DNA of 64,000 nt from Terrisporobacter vanillatitrophus (lineage in GTDB: Bacteria > Bacillota > Clostridia > Peptostreptococcales > Peptostreptococcaceae): the NCBI RefSeq assembly GCF_051148895.1, contig NZ_CP154625.1, forward strand, positions 1,612,001 to 1,676,000, given 5' to 3'. Positions 33,890 to 41,546 of the stretch are shown piece after piece. The translations under genes and the position numbers were made by a program. Each line of letters begins with the position of its first letter. Positions within the stretch are counted from its first letter, which is position 1. The notes under the pieces are model-generated. The model made no database searches. It was given only the letters and a program-made list of their open reading frames with translations, and had not been told where the DNA came from.

Positions 33890-34579
33890 ATGAAAAGAGT
33901 TTTTGATAATAAGCTTTTAAATAATTATATTAAAAAGCACAATATAGAAAGTATATTTGATAATGAAATATTAGAATATGCACAACTACATTTTTATGAA
34001 GGTGAAGAGTACATATTAGAGTCAGGGGAAATTCTGGAGTATTATTATTTACTTGTTGATGGACAAATTAAAATTTATTACTCTTTTGAGAATGGAAAGT
34101 CAATGACTTTAAAGTTCTATAAAGATTTTAATACAATAGGAGATTTAGAACTTTTAAGAGACATGCCTATACTTTGCAATATTGATGCAGTGGAAGATAC
34201 TTTTTTGATAGCAATACCTTCTACTATACTTAGAGAAAAGCATTATGATAATGTAAAGCTTTTACATCATTTGGTGGATTCTTTGAGTGAAAAGCTTTAT
34301 GGGACTATTAATAATAGCTCATATAATTTTGTATATCCCCTTATAAATAGAGTGGCTAGTTATTTAGTTGAACATCTTACAGACAAAAATTATATAGTTT
34401 TGAATTCATCATATTTAGATATTGCTCAATTTTTAGGTACGACATATAGACATTTAAATAGGACTCTTAAAGAAATGGAATCAAAATCAATTATAAAATG
34501 TGGTGATAAAAAAATATATATACTAGATATAAACAAGCTTAGAGAATTATCTAAGAATATTTATGTAAAACCACTTTAG
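33890..34579 (+). CDS. Crp/Fnr-family regulator (YeiL-like)
   Basis: 229 residues. The cyclic-nucleotide-type beta-roll (residues 25-115: EYILESGEILEYYYLLVDGQIKIYY...NTIGDLELL) is followed by a dimer helix and a winged helix (SSYLDIAQFLGTTYRHLNRTLKEMESKSII). No iron-sulfur Cys cluster is seen. AGGAGG at 33880 supports ATG 33890 over the TTG/ATG codons upstream, which lie in the operator palindrome. Its last 15 codons and trailing bases are duplicated at 37162-37238. Confidence 0.88.
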   Translation: MKRVFDNKLLNNYIKKHNIESIFDNEILEYAQLHFYEGEEYILESGEILEYYYLLVDGQIKIYYSFENGKSMTLKFYKDFNTIGDLELLRDMPILCNIDAVEDTFLIAIPSTILREKHYDNVKLLHHLVDSLSEKLYGTINNSSYNFVYPLINRVASYLVEHLTDKNYIVLNSSYLDIAQFLGTTYRHLNRTLKEMESKSIIKCGDKKIYILDINKLRELSKNIYVKPL

Positions 34580-34606
34580 AATATAATTTAAAATAATTTA
34601 ATATAG
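34535..34606 (+). repeat. Source copy of a duplicated Crp-gene tail
   Basis: These bases (end of the Crp/Fnr gene plus 27 bases behind it) recur at 37165-37238 with five substitutions and one inserted base. See the junction at 37138. Confidence 0.85.
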
Positions 34607-34625
34607 AATGATCTACCTTACAGGT

Positions 34626-34670
34626 GTAACAAAGAACCGTATCACAAATAAGAGATACGGTTTTTATTAT
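34626..34670. terminator. Terminator after the Crp/Fnr gene
   Basis: Stem AACCGTATC / GATACGGTT with loop ACAAATAAGA and T tail. Nearly the same hairpin is used at 48533-48571. Confidence 0.8.
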
Positions 34671-34690
34671 TAAAAGTTATATTTATAAAT

Positions 34691-34740
34691 AATCAAAAAA
34701 GGTACCTAAAATTTATTGGAATTTTGTATAATATATGGAA
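34691..34740 (+). promoter_or_regulatory. Promoter-like block before sigI, copy 1
   Basis: AAAAAAGGTACCTAAAA at 34695 and TTGTATAATAT at 34725. GGTACC and TATAAT are 26 bases apart. The same blocks with the same spacing recur before rsgI (35641-35680). The remainder of this 400-base gap shows no gene. Confidence 0.5.
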
Positions 34741-34977
34741 AGAAAAAGAATTGTGATATTAAACAGTAAATTATGTATAAAAAACATGTTTTTATGGACA
34801 ATCAAGAAAAAATAAATGACAAGAGTGATTAATAATAAGAGAATATTTAATTGTTACTTATAACTAATGTTATTAATAATTTGATAAACCAAAGAACATT
34901 TGAAAAATTAGTAGTAATATTCACGGTAGATATTAATGCGAATATTAAAGTATTTATTAAGTAGGAGTATATTAGAC

Positions 34978-35655
34978 ATGAATAATGAATTGAGTTCCAT
35001 TATTATTAATTTAGATTTTGGAAAAGACAAAGAAAAAGTAAATTTATTGATAGAAGATTATCAGCCCTTTATATTGAACACCATATCAAATTTAAAGAAT
35101 GAATATATTCAAGTAGAAAATGACGAGGAGTTTTCTATTGGACTTATGGCATTTAATGAAGCAATGCAACGTTATGATTCAAAAAAAGGTAGCTTTCTTA
35201 GTTATGCAAAATTGGTTATCACTAGTAGAATTAAGACATTTTGGAAAAATGAACAGAGAAAGGAATATTATTCTATAGATGAACTAGAAATTAGCACACT
35301 AAATAGCATTAGTTCTTATGAAGAAACCAATTTGAGAGAGGAGATTTCTCTTTTTGAAGAGGAATTAAAGAAATTTGGCATTGATTTTGATGATTTAATA
35401 GATAATTCGCCTAAGCACATAGATACAAGAGAAAGAGCAGTGGATATTGCAATAAAAACCAGTGGTAAAGAAGACTTTGTAAGTCATCTTTATGAAAAAA
35501 AAAGATTACCTATTACAAAAATTTCTGAGAGATTTCTAGTGAGTGTAAAAATAATTAAGAGAAATAAACTATTTATTATAGCAACTATTATTGCCATAGT
35601 GAATAACTATTCTGGTATTCTTAGTTGGATAAAAGATTCAAAAAAAGGTACCTAA
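34978..35655 (+). CDS. sigI: RNA polymerase sigma factor SigI
   Basis: 225 residues. FSIGLMAFNEAMQRYDSKKGSFLSYAKLVITSRIKTFWKNEQR is the sigma-70 region 2 as found in SigI; the C-terminal half has the SigI-specific region ending near KISERFLVSVKIIKRNK, a DNA-binding helix pair. SigI directs polymerase to heat, envelope or polysaccharide-response genes and is held by RsgI. The start ATG 34978 is set by AGGAG at 34963. Its end is followed by rsgI after 52 bases, and the last codons (KKGT) coincide with the rsgI promoter-like block. Confidence 0.85.
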   Translation: MNNELSSIIINLDFGKDKEKVNLLIEDYQPFILNTISNLKNEYIQVENDEEFSIGLMAFNEAMQRYDSKKGSFLSYAKLVITSRIKTFWKNEQRKEYYSIDELEISTLNSISSYEETNLREEISLFEEELKKFGIDFDDLIDNSPKHIDTRERAVDIAIKTSGKEDFVSHLYEKKRLPITKISERFLVSVKIIKRNKLFIIATIIAIVNNYSGILSWIKDSKKGT

Positions 35656-35680
35656 AACTGACTGACAATTTGTATAATAT
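35641..35680 (+). promoter_or_regulatory. Promoter-like block before rsgI, copy 2
   Basis: AAAAAAGGTACCTAAAA then TTGTATAATAT, with GGTACC at 35647 and TATAAT at 35673. Same spacing (26 bases) as the block upstream of sigI. Confidence 0.5.
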
Positions 35681-35707
35681 GTGAAAGGAAAAAAGAGGTG
35701 ATTGATT

Positions 35708-37132
35708 ATGTACTATAAAGGTATTGTCATGAAAATAAAAAATAATTATGCTATCGTATTGTCAGATGACAATGAGTATAGAAGAATAAGGTTGAAAAAC
35801 AATCTTTCTGTTGGACAGAAGATTATGTTCACAAAGGATGATATTGTAAATAATAAACAAGAATGGAGAACGATGACTATGATTAAGAAAAAATCAATTG
35901 CTATTGCAGCAGCTTTATTACTAACTGTAACTGGAGGTTCATTTGGTATCAATAACTTTATGAATCAAAAATCACTTAAAAATGTTGCAGCATTAGTTAC
36001 TGTAGATATTAACCCAAGTGTTAAATTATCTGTTGATGAAGAGGATAAGGTTATAAACGTAGAGGGATTAAATGAAGATGGTCAATCTCTGGATTTATCT
36101 GATATTATTGGAATTGATGTGGATGAAGCTATAGAGAAAATTGTTAGTGAAGCTAGAGAAGGTGGATTTATTAATAGTGAAGATTTAATTGATGATTATG
36201 TTCTTGTCACTATGATACCTGTAGAAGAAGATCAAAATGAAGAGGATCAAAATGAAGTAGTAAAAGAGATTGAAGATTTAATTCAAGAAAAGATAGTTGA
36301 AAGTGATGAACTGCAAAATGTTAACATTGCTATGATTGAAGCAACAATGGATCAATTAGAACAAGCGCAAGATGCGAGTATACCTGTAGGATTATTGGCT
36401 GCTAATGTAGGAGTTAGTGATGATGAACCAATGTCTGTAAAAGAATTCTTTGCAAGTAAAGAGCGAATTGCTGAATTTTTAAATACTGGTGAAATAGTAG
36501 AACAAGATTTAGAAAAGAAAATTGAATTAGTAGAAAAATATCTGAATGAATTAGAGGCAGATGGTGTAAATGTTGAAAATTTACAAGCTGCATTTGAGCT
36601 TTCAAAAGAAGACTTTTTTAAAGCAAAAGAACTTTTTGAATTAGCAAGAGAAGAATATAAGGAAGCACTTGCATCTGGTGATGAGGAGAGAATCGCAGCT
36701 GCAAAGCTAGCTATGGAAGAGGCTGAGAAATATAAAGATTCAATGGAACAAAACAAAGATGATGTTGAATGGATAAAAGAACAAATAAAGAATCAATTGG
36801 AATCTTTAGAAGATAAGGAAGATTCAAAAGAAGAGGAACAGAGTAAGGAAGAAGAACAAGTTAAGGAAGAATCAAAAAGTTTAAAAGCGCAACAGAAACA
36901 AGAAAAAGAGCAAAGTAAGGAAGAAGCAAAAAGCTTAAGGGAGCAACAGAAACAAGAAAAAGAGCAAAGTAAAGAAGAAGCAAAAACCTTAAGAGAGAAA
37001 CAAAAACAAGAAGAGAAACAACGTAAGGAAGAAGCAAAACGTTTAAAAGAGCAACAAAAACAAGAAGAGAAACAGCGTAAGGAAGAAGCAAAAAGCTTAA
37101 AAAAGCAACAGAAACAAGAAAAAAAGCAATAA
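35708..37132 (+). CDS. rsgI: RsgI-type membrane anti-sigma-I factor with repetitive coiled-coil tail
   Basis: 474 residues. Residues 1-55 form the RsgI anti-sigma domain (YYKGIVMKIKNNYAIVLSDDNEYRRI...VGQKIMFTKDDI). One membrane helix follows at about 62-80 (SIAIAAALLLTVTGGSFG), then the outer RsgI core with VTVDINPSVKLSVDEEDKVI. The C-terminal 90 residues are five 18-residue repeats of the type EEAKSLREQQKQEKEQSK, a highly charged coiled coil outside the cell. In clostridial relatives this end is a sugar-binding module; here it is replaced by repeats. GAGGTG supports ATG 35708. It sequesters SigI at the membrane. Confidence 0.85.
   Translation: MYYKGIVMKIKNNYAIVLSDDNEYRRIRLKNNLSVGQKIMFTKDDIVNNKQEWRTMTMIKKKSIAIAAALLLTVTGGSFGINNFMNQKSLKNVAALVTVDINPSVKLSVDEEDKVINVEGLNEDGQSLDLSDIIGIDVDEAIEKIVSEAREGGFINSEDLIDDYVLVTMIPVEEDQNEEDQNEVVKEIEDLIQEKIVESDELQNVNIAMIEATMDQLEQAQDASIPVGLLAANVGVSDDEPMSVKEFFASKERIAEFLNTGEIVEQDLEKKIELVEKYLNELEADGVNVENLQAAFELSKEDFFKAKELFELAREEYKEALASGDEERIAAAKLAMEEAEKYKDSMEQNKDDVEWIKEQIKNQLESLEDKEDSKEEEQSKEEEQVKEESKSLKAQQKQEKEQSKEEAKSLREQQKQEKEQSKEEAKTLREKQKQEEKQRKEEAKRLKEQQKQEEKQRKEEAKSLKKQQKQEKKQ
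36862..37131 (+). repeat. Five 54-bp in-frame repeats at the rsgI 3' end
   Basis: Units of 18 codons reading roughly KEEAKSLREQQKQEKEQS, each somewhat diverged. They encode the extracellular coiled coil. Confidence 0.8.
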
Positions 37133-37137
37133 AGTAA

Positions 37138-37238
37138 GGGGACTGTAGATAGGTTTGTGTAAAACAAACTTAGAGAATTATCTAAGAATATTTATGTAAA
37201 ATCACTTTAAAATATAGTTTGAAATAATTTTAATATAA
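37138..37238 (+). mobile_element. IS256-end fossil fused to a copied Crp-gene tail
   Basis: Bases 37138-37171 match the left end of the IS256-type element (4706-4740) except for one substitution and one missing A. From 37165 on, the sequence becomes a copy of 34535-34606, the end of the Crp/Fnr gene and its 3' flank. The two copies share ACAAACTTA-like bases at the joint. No second IS end or transposase part is present. Confidence 0.8.
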
Positions 37239-37248
37239 AAATAAAATA

Positions 37249-37277
37249 TTGACGAAGATTTATTAGTGTGTTAAAAT
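37249..37277 (+). promoter_or_regulatory. Promoter of the riboswitch-MATE unit
   Basis: TTGACG at 37249-37254 and TAAAAT at 37272-37277 with 17 bases between. Transcription would begin just before the riboswitch. Confidence 0.65.
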
Positions 37278-37291
37278 TTATATTAAATTTC

Positions 37292-37390
37292 ATAGAAAAG
37301 TTTTCTAGGGTTCCGTAGTTTATAGCTGGCAGGTCCGAGAGAAAACGCACATTTATTGTGTACACGGAAGGATAAAAGCCTGGGAGATAT
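37292..37390 (+). ncRNA. Guanidine-I riboswitch (ykkC subtype 1 aptamer)
   Basis: The conserved blocks appear in order: TTTTCTAGGGTTCCG, GGTCCGAGAGAAAACGCAC, GTGTACACGG and AAGGATAAAAGCC with TGGGAGA. These are the strongly conserved parts of the ykkC aptamer, including the ACGG typical of the guanidine-binding subtype. It lies in front of a MATE exporter, a usual partner. In this class guanidinium stabilises the aptamer and prevents terminator formation. Confidence 0.9.
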
Positions 37391-37420
37391 TTTTAATAAT
37401 ATACCTCATGGCTTTTTTTA
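37374..37420 (+). terminator. Riboswitch expression-platform terminator
   Basis: AAAAGCC plus TGGGAGATAT (aptamer 3' end) can pair with ATATACCTCA plus TGGCTTT, followed by seven Ts. The aptamer and terminator thus compete for the same bases. Confidence 0.75.
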
Positions 37421-37493
37421 TTGCCAAGAGATTATTATTATCACATTAATTAATAAAATAAGACAAGATAATTATTCACCACCGGGTGAATAT

Positions 37494-37549
37494 AAAAGGT
37501 ATCAGAGCACTCCATTAGGTCTTAGAAGGAGTGTTTTGGTACTTTTTTG
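37494..37549 (+). terminator. Second hairpin-T structure right before the MATE gene
   Basis: AAAAGGTATCAGAGCACTCC can pair with GGAGTGTTTTGGTACTTTT, followed by TTTTTT. It ends one base before the gene's AGGAGG. A smaller hairpin TATTCACC / GGTGAATA at 37473-37492 lies just upstream. A second attenuator is possible. Confidence 0.5.
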
Positions 37550-37561
37550 CAGGAGGAAATT

Positions 37562-38869
37562 GTGAAAGAATTAAAATTAAAATTCATAAAATATGTCAGT
37601 TTAAATGTTATGGGAATGATAGGTACTTCATGCTATATTCTTGCAGATACCTTATTTGTATCAAAAGCCCTTGGAACGGTAGGTCTTGCATCACTGAATT
37701 TTTCCATTCCTGTTTTTAGTATTATACAGGGTATAGGTCTGATGATAGGCATTGGAGGTGCAACGCAACATTCAATTAAAGAGCAACAAAAAAGCAGTAA
37801 CAATAGTTCATTTACACAATCAATATATTTTGGTGGAATAATGTCAATTTTTTTTATGATAGTAGGTGCTTTATTTGCAAGCAAACTTGCCATGTTGCTT
37901 GGCGCAGATAAATCAACTTTTTTATTAACAAAAACTTATTTGACAACTTTATTGTATTTTTCACCTTTTTTTATTTTCAACAATATTTTGTTGGCTTTTA
38001 TTCGTAATGATAACAACCCAAAACTATCTATGATAGCCATGCTTGTCAGTAGTTTTGCAAATATTGTTCTTGATTATGTTTTTATGTTTCCCTTTAAAAT
38101 GGGCATATTTGGTGCAGCCTTGGCAACATCACTTTCACCAATTATAAGTTTATATATATTGTCACTGCATTTTATAAAGAAAAATCAAAAATTCCACTTT
38201 GTGAAAAGTAAAATATTATTTTCAAATATTTATAAAATCATAACACTAGGCTTTTCATCACTTATTGGAGAACTTACATCAGCAATATCATTAATTACTT
38301 TTAATTTAATAATATTAAAAATAGGTGGAAATACTAGTGTTGCATCATATGGTATAGTGGCTAATGTATCACTTATTGTAACTTCCATATTTACAGGAGT
38401 ATCTCAAGGAATTCAGCCACTATCAAGTGAGTATTATGGTAAAAATGAAATGACTTTTGTAAAGAAAATTTTTAATTACTCCATGATAACTGCTCTAATA
38501 TTTGAAATTGCAATATATGTAATTATTTATCTATTTACAAATGAAATAGTAGCAATTTTCAACAGTGAGCATAATTTACAACTGACAACAATAGCAGGTG
38601 AAGGAATGAGAATATACTTTATAGGTTATTTATTTGCAGGAATTAATATAGTATCTTGTGCATTTTTCAGCTCAATATCAAAGGTGAAAGAGGCAATGGT
38701 AATATCTATTTCAAGAAGTTGTATGATTCTTATTCCTGCCATTTTTATTTTTAGTATTTTATTTAAAATGAAGGGTATTTGGTTTTCTTTTGTCATAGCT
38801 GAATTTGTTGTATTAATAATAAATAGTGTGTTTTTAATTAAGAATAAAATACCAAGCTTCAAAAAGTAA
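37562..38869 (+). CDS. MATE-family efflux transporter
   Basis: 435 residues with 12 membrane helices in two halves. GTSCYILADTLFVSKALGTVGLASLNFSIP is the typical MATE first half; GTAL-like NLIILKIGGNTSVASYGIVANVS opens the second. It exports small cations in exchange for sodium ions or protons. GTG 37562 is chosen because AGGAGG lies 6 bases before it. The upstream guanidine-I riboswitch suggests that guanidinium or a guanidine-bearing compound induces it, though whether it exports guanidinium is not shown by the sequence. Confidence 0.9.
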   Translation: MKELKLKFIKYVSLNVMGMIGTSCYILADTLFVSKALGTVGLASLNFSIPVFSIIQGIGLMIGIGGATQHSIKEQQKSSNNSSFTQSIYFGGIMSIFFMIVGALFASKLAMLLGADKSTFLLTKTYLTTLLYFSPFFIFNNILLAFIRNDNNPKLSMIAMLVSSFANIVLDYVFMFPFKMGIFGAALATSLSPIISLYILSLHFIKKNQKFHFVKSKILFSNIYKIITLGFSSLIGELTSAISLITFNLIILKIGGNTSVASYGIVANVSLIVTSIFTGVSQGIQPLSSEYYGKNEMTFVKKIFNYSMITALIFEIAIYVIIYLFTNEIVAIFNSEHNLQLTTIAGEGMRIYFIGYLFAGINIVSCAFFSSISKVKEAMVISISRSCMILIPAIFIFSILFKMKGIWFSFVIAEFVVLIINSVFLIKNKIPSFKK

Positions 38870-38878
38870 ACAAATTAT

Positions 38879-38928
38879 AAAATAACTCTATCTTAGTATA
38901 TAATATAAAAACTATGATAGAATTATTT
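38879..38928. terminator. Hairpin after the MATE gene
   Basis: AAATAACTCTATCTTAGT pairs with ACTATGATAGAATTATTT at 16 of 18 positions; T-rich surroundings. Confidence 0.55.
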
Positions 38929-39052
38929 ATTAGATTTAACAAATAAACTGATTTCATCTTAATTGATTAAATAAAATGTATCATAAGTTACGGAAATTTT
39001 TCACATATTATGATATATTAATTTATGACAAAAAATAAAGGAGACGATTAAA

Positions 39053-39829
39053 ATGGGAAGATATGAAAAAGAGAGAGGATTTTTAAAATCCAATTTTAAT
39101 GAGCTAAAAAATATAAAAACTGATAGAATGAAGGGTATGTCTCAACCTGATGAAGTTAAATCTTATGATTCTACTGCTACTATAGTAGATCTACCACAAG
39201 TGAATAATGATGTGATAAAAAAAGTAGACATTTATGAATGTATAAAGGACAGAAGAAGTACTAGGCTTTACAGTGATGAATCAGTTAGTATTGAAGAGTT
39301 ATCTTATCTTTTATGGTCAACTCAAGGTATAACTGGACGTAGTAAAGGTGGATTGCCTTATAGAACGGTTCCTTGTAGTGGAGCAACTCATTCTTTTGAA
39401 ACATACTTATTTATAATGAATGTGGCTGGTTTGCAAAAAGGAATTTATAGATATTTACCAATAGAACATAAGCTATTATTCATGTTTCCATTAGAAGATG
39501 TTGATAGTAAAATAGATGCAATTACACTAGACCAACCTTTTGTACCTAACTTTGCAAAAAAAGCTGCTGTTACCTTTGCATGGAGTACAACACCTTATAG
39601 ATCAGAGTGGAAATTTGATATTTCAGCACATAAAAAGATATTAATAGATGTGGGACATATTTGCCAAAATCTTTATTTGGCAGGTGAATCTGTGGATACA
39701 GGAGTTTGTGCAATTGGTATATATGATCAGGAAGCTGTAGATCATCTTTTACAGTTAGATGGAGATGAAGAGTTTGTAATCTATCTTGCTGCAGTAGGCA
39801 AAAAGAAAAGTAAATATAAGATAAAATAA
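39053..39829 (+). CDS. SagB/ThcOx-family oxidoreductase
   Basis: 258 residues. KDRRSTRLYSDESVSIEELSYLLWSTQGITGR is the SagB-type FMN-binding start, PYRTVPCSGATHSFETYLF and the GVCAIGIYDQEAVDHLL end follow. SagB proteins oxidise azolines in thiazole-containing peptide toxins, but many stand-alone clostridial members have no SagC/D or precursor peptide nearby, as here, and their role is unknown. AAAGGAG precedes ATG 39053. Confidence 0.85.
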   Translation: MGRYEKERGFLKSNFNELKNIKTDRMKGMSQPDEVKSYDSTATIVDLPQVNNDVIKKVDIYECIKDRRSTRLYSDESVSIEELSYLLWSTQGITGRSKGGLPYRTVPCSGATHSFETYLFIMNVAGLQKGIYRYLPIEHKLLFMFPLEDVDSKIDAITLDQPFVPNFAKKAAVTFAWSTTPYRSEWKFDISAHKKILIDVGHICQNLYLAGESVDTGVCAIGIYDQEAVDHLLQLDGDEEFVIYLAAVGKKKSKYKIK

Positions 39830-39969
39830 AGATAATGTCATCTCTAAATAAAAATTATAAAAATTATAAAAATTATACAAAAAATATGAACTATTTTGTC
39901 GAAAGCACATATCTTATATTGAGAGTTCCTATATGGGACTATCAATATAAGATATAGGAGTGATATGAA

Positions 39970-40395
39970 ATGATTTTAAAAAGTAATAAATGTGTAGGTT
40001 ATGGACAAGATGATTATGATTATAGAGAAGATATAGACAGAGATAAGGACTATGAATGTAAATGCAAAAAACCTGAGAACGACTGCAAACGTAAAAAACC
40101 TGAGTGTGAATGTTATTGTGAATGCAAAAAACCTGAGGACGATTGTAAATGCAAGAAACCTGAGTATGATTGTAAGTGCAAGAAACCTGAGTATGATTGC
40201 AAATGCAAAAAACCTGAGTTTGAATGTAATTGTGAATGCAATTGTGAATGCAATTGCGAATTAAAAAAGCCTAATCATGATGATTGTGAATATAAAAAAC
40301 CTAATCATGATGATTGTGAATATAAAAAACCTAATCATGATGATTGTGAATATAAAAAACCTGATGATGATTGTAAATGTAAAAGATGGTATTAG
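39970..40395 (+). CDS. Cys-rich repeat protein, possibly a spore-surface component
   Basis: 141 residues. After a 25-residue acidic start the whole protein is repeats: about four C-K-C-KKPEYD units, three NCEC units and three perfect YKKPNHDDCE units (30-bp DNA repeats at 40273-40362), totalling over 20 Cys. No signal peptide or known domain. The composition resembles spore coat and exosporium proteins cross-linked by disulfides, and shares the Cys/Lys/Asp repeat style with the protein at 53614. AGGAG precedes ATG 39970. Confidence 0.7.
   Translation: MILKSNKCVGYGQDDYDYREDIDRDKDYECKCKKPENDCKRKKPECECYCECKKPEDDCKCKKPEYDCKCKKPEYDCKCKKPEFECNCECNCECNCELKKPNHDDCEYKKPNHDDCEYKKPNHDDCEYKKPDDDCKCKRWY
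40273..40362 (+). repeat. Three perfect 30-bp in-frame repeats
   Basis: Each copy begins AATCATGATGATTGTGAATA and encodes NHDDCEYKKP. The three copies are identical, suggesting recent expansion. Confidence 0.9.
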
Positions 40396-40402
40396 TAAAC
40401 TT

Positions 40403-40440
40403 TTTTAATCAAAACAGACAAAAGTTTATTGTGATTAAAA
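40403..40440 (+). terminator. Terminator after the Cys-rich gene
   Basis: Stem TTTTTAATCA / TGATTAAAAA around an 18-base loop. A second, stronger hairpin follows at 40476. Confidence 0.5.
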
Positions 40441-40475
40441 ATGCAATTGTATAAAAAATAATAATTAAATTTACG

Positions 40476-40508
40476 GAGGACTATAAAACAAATTTTATAG
40501 TCCTCTTT
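40476..40508. terminator. Second hairpin behind the Cys-rich gene
   Basis: Perfect stem GAGGACTATAAAA / TTTTATAGTCCTC around CAAA, then TTTA. Confidence 0.75.
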
Positions 40509-40533
40509 ACATATATTGTATATTTTTAGATCG

Positions 40534-40577
40534 TTTAGAATAAATAACAATAAACCACATCACAAGTAAACGATACA
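40534..40577. repeat. Dispersed intergenic repeat, copy 2
   Basis: Begins TTTAGAATAAATAACA as at 29224 and ends in a T run; TCGTTTA / TAAACGA flank it as a weak stem. Confidence 0.5.
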
Positions 40578-40616
40578 GTTTTTAATAAAAAAATTATATA
40601 TTCATATTTAATTAAA

Positions 40617-40790
40617 GAAGGAGTAATGTAATCAATAAATGATGAAGCCTTGCGAAGTAGGAGAAAGGTCCTTGATTCCTCTAAGGTAATTTCTAAAAAT
40701 GCTAATAGGTGAAGCTTTGATATATTAAGTTATTTAAACAAAAAAGCTTTAATAATCTTTCTCCTTAGGTTTTAGGCAAAATAGTTTAAG
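40617..40790 (+). ncRNA. Possible structured RNA in a non-coding gap
   Basis: This is the remaining part of a 478-base gap. AGGAGAAAG (40659-40667) is perfectly complementary to CTTTCTCCT (40757-40765), and CTCTAAGG-like and AAGCTTT segments between could pair too. No known RNA class is recognised. GAAGGAG followed by short open frames is also present, so a decayed gene is an alternative. Confidence 0.25.
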
Positions 40791-40873
40791 AGTTGAAATA
40801 TGATACAATTGTTGTATATAATCTAAAATATAAAGTTACCTATGATAAAATAATAAATTAAAAAGGAGTTATT

Positions 40874-41401
40874 ATGGCTAAAGTACGAAAAATGATTGGA
40901 AAAGCAGACTCACCATATGTTCTATCTCTTATGAGATTAATAGAAACGCAAAGTAAAAATACAATTGTAAAATGGTGTAATGAATATGCAAGGGAGCATA
41001 TTCTACCTATTTATGAAAAAGATTATCCCGAGGATTCTCGTTTAAAAAATGCACTAAATGCAATTAATGAATATCTAGAAGGAAATATAAAACTAACAGA
41101 AGCAAAGAAGATTATTAAGGAAGCTCAAATAGCAGCAAGAGAAGCAGAAGGAAATCCAGCAGCACAAGCTGCAGCTAGGGCAATTGGAGCAACAACAGCA
41201 ACAATTAATACTCTAACAAGTTCTTTGGGACTTGTATTTTACGGAAGTGCATCCATAGCATATTCAACTGTTGGTGTTAAGGAAATACCTGAAGTTTATG
41301 ATGAAATAGCAGCAAGAGAGTGTAAAAATATGGAAGATGCTTTACGAAAAGTAGCTATAACAGATGAGCCTGATCCGGCAAAAATAAAATGGAGTTGCTA
41401 A
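40874..41401 (+). CDS. Putative Imm-5-like immunity protein
   Basis: 175 residues. MAKVRKMIGKADSPYVLSLMRLIETQSKNTIVKWCNEYA...ILPIYEK and the alanine-rich AAREAEGNPAAQAAARAIGATTATINT match proteins annotated as putative immunity (Imm-5-like) in many clostridia. All-helical, cytoplasmic. No toxin gene lies nearby, so the role is by family name only. AAAGGAG precedes ATG 40874. Confidence 0.7.
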   Translation: MAKVRKMIGKADSPYVLSLMRLIETQSKNTIVKWCNEYAREHILPIYEKDYPEDSRLKNALNAINEYLEGNIKLTEAKKIIKEAQIAAREAEGNPAAQAAARAIGATTATINTLTSSLGLVFYGSASIAYSTVGVKEIPEVYDEIAARECKNMEDALRKVAITDEPDPAKIKWSC

Positions 41402-41503
41402 ATATGACCTTTTAGAAAGAAAAGTAAGTAAAATTAAATCTAAGACATACAAAATATAAAAACATTATCATAATAAGCTAGTGAGCTTATAAAATTGTCT
41501 ACT

Positions 41504-41538
41504 AAAAGGCCATATCAAAAAAGATATGACCTTTTATA
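41504..41538. terminator. Bidirectional terminator
   Basis: Stem AAAAGGCCATATC / GATATGACCTTTT around six As; lies between convergent genes. A smaller palindrome ATAAGCT / AGCTTAT is at 41473-41490. Confidence 0.8.
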
Positions 41539-41546
41539 ATTTCAGC

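Noticed and set aside
36352..37167. Long open frames on the minus strand across rsgI
   Set aside because: They mirror the Lys/Glu-rich repeats of rsgI, read as Ser/Cys/Phe strings and lack ribosome binding sites.
37473..37492. Hairpin TATTCACC-ACCG-GGTGAATA as a mini-ykkC (guanidine-II) element
   Set aside because: That class needs paired hairpins with ACGR loops; here there is one hairpin and the loop reads ACCG.
37356..37719. Small open frames over the riboswitch and MATE start
   Set aside because: They overlap the conserved aptamer and the real gene in another frame and show no protein-like features.
40052..40264. Regular short repeats that could look like a CRISPR array
   Set aside because: Repeats are in frame, code for a Cys/Lys-rich protein with a good ribosome binding site, and have no unique spacers.
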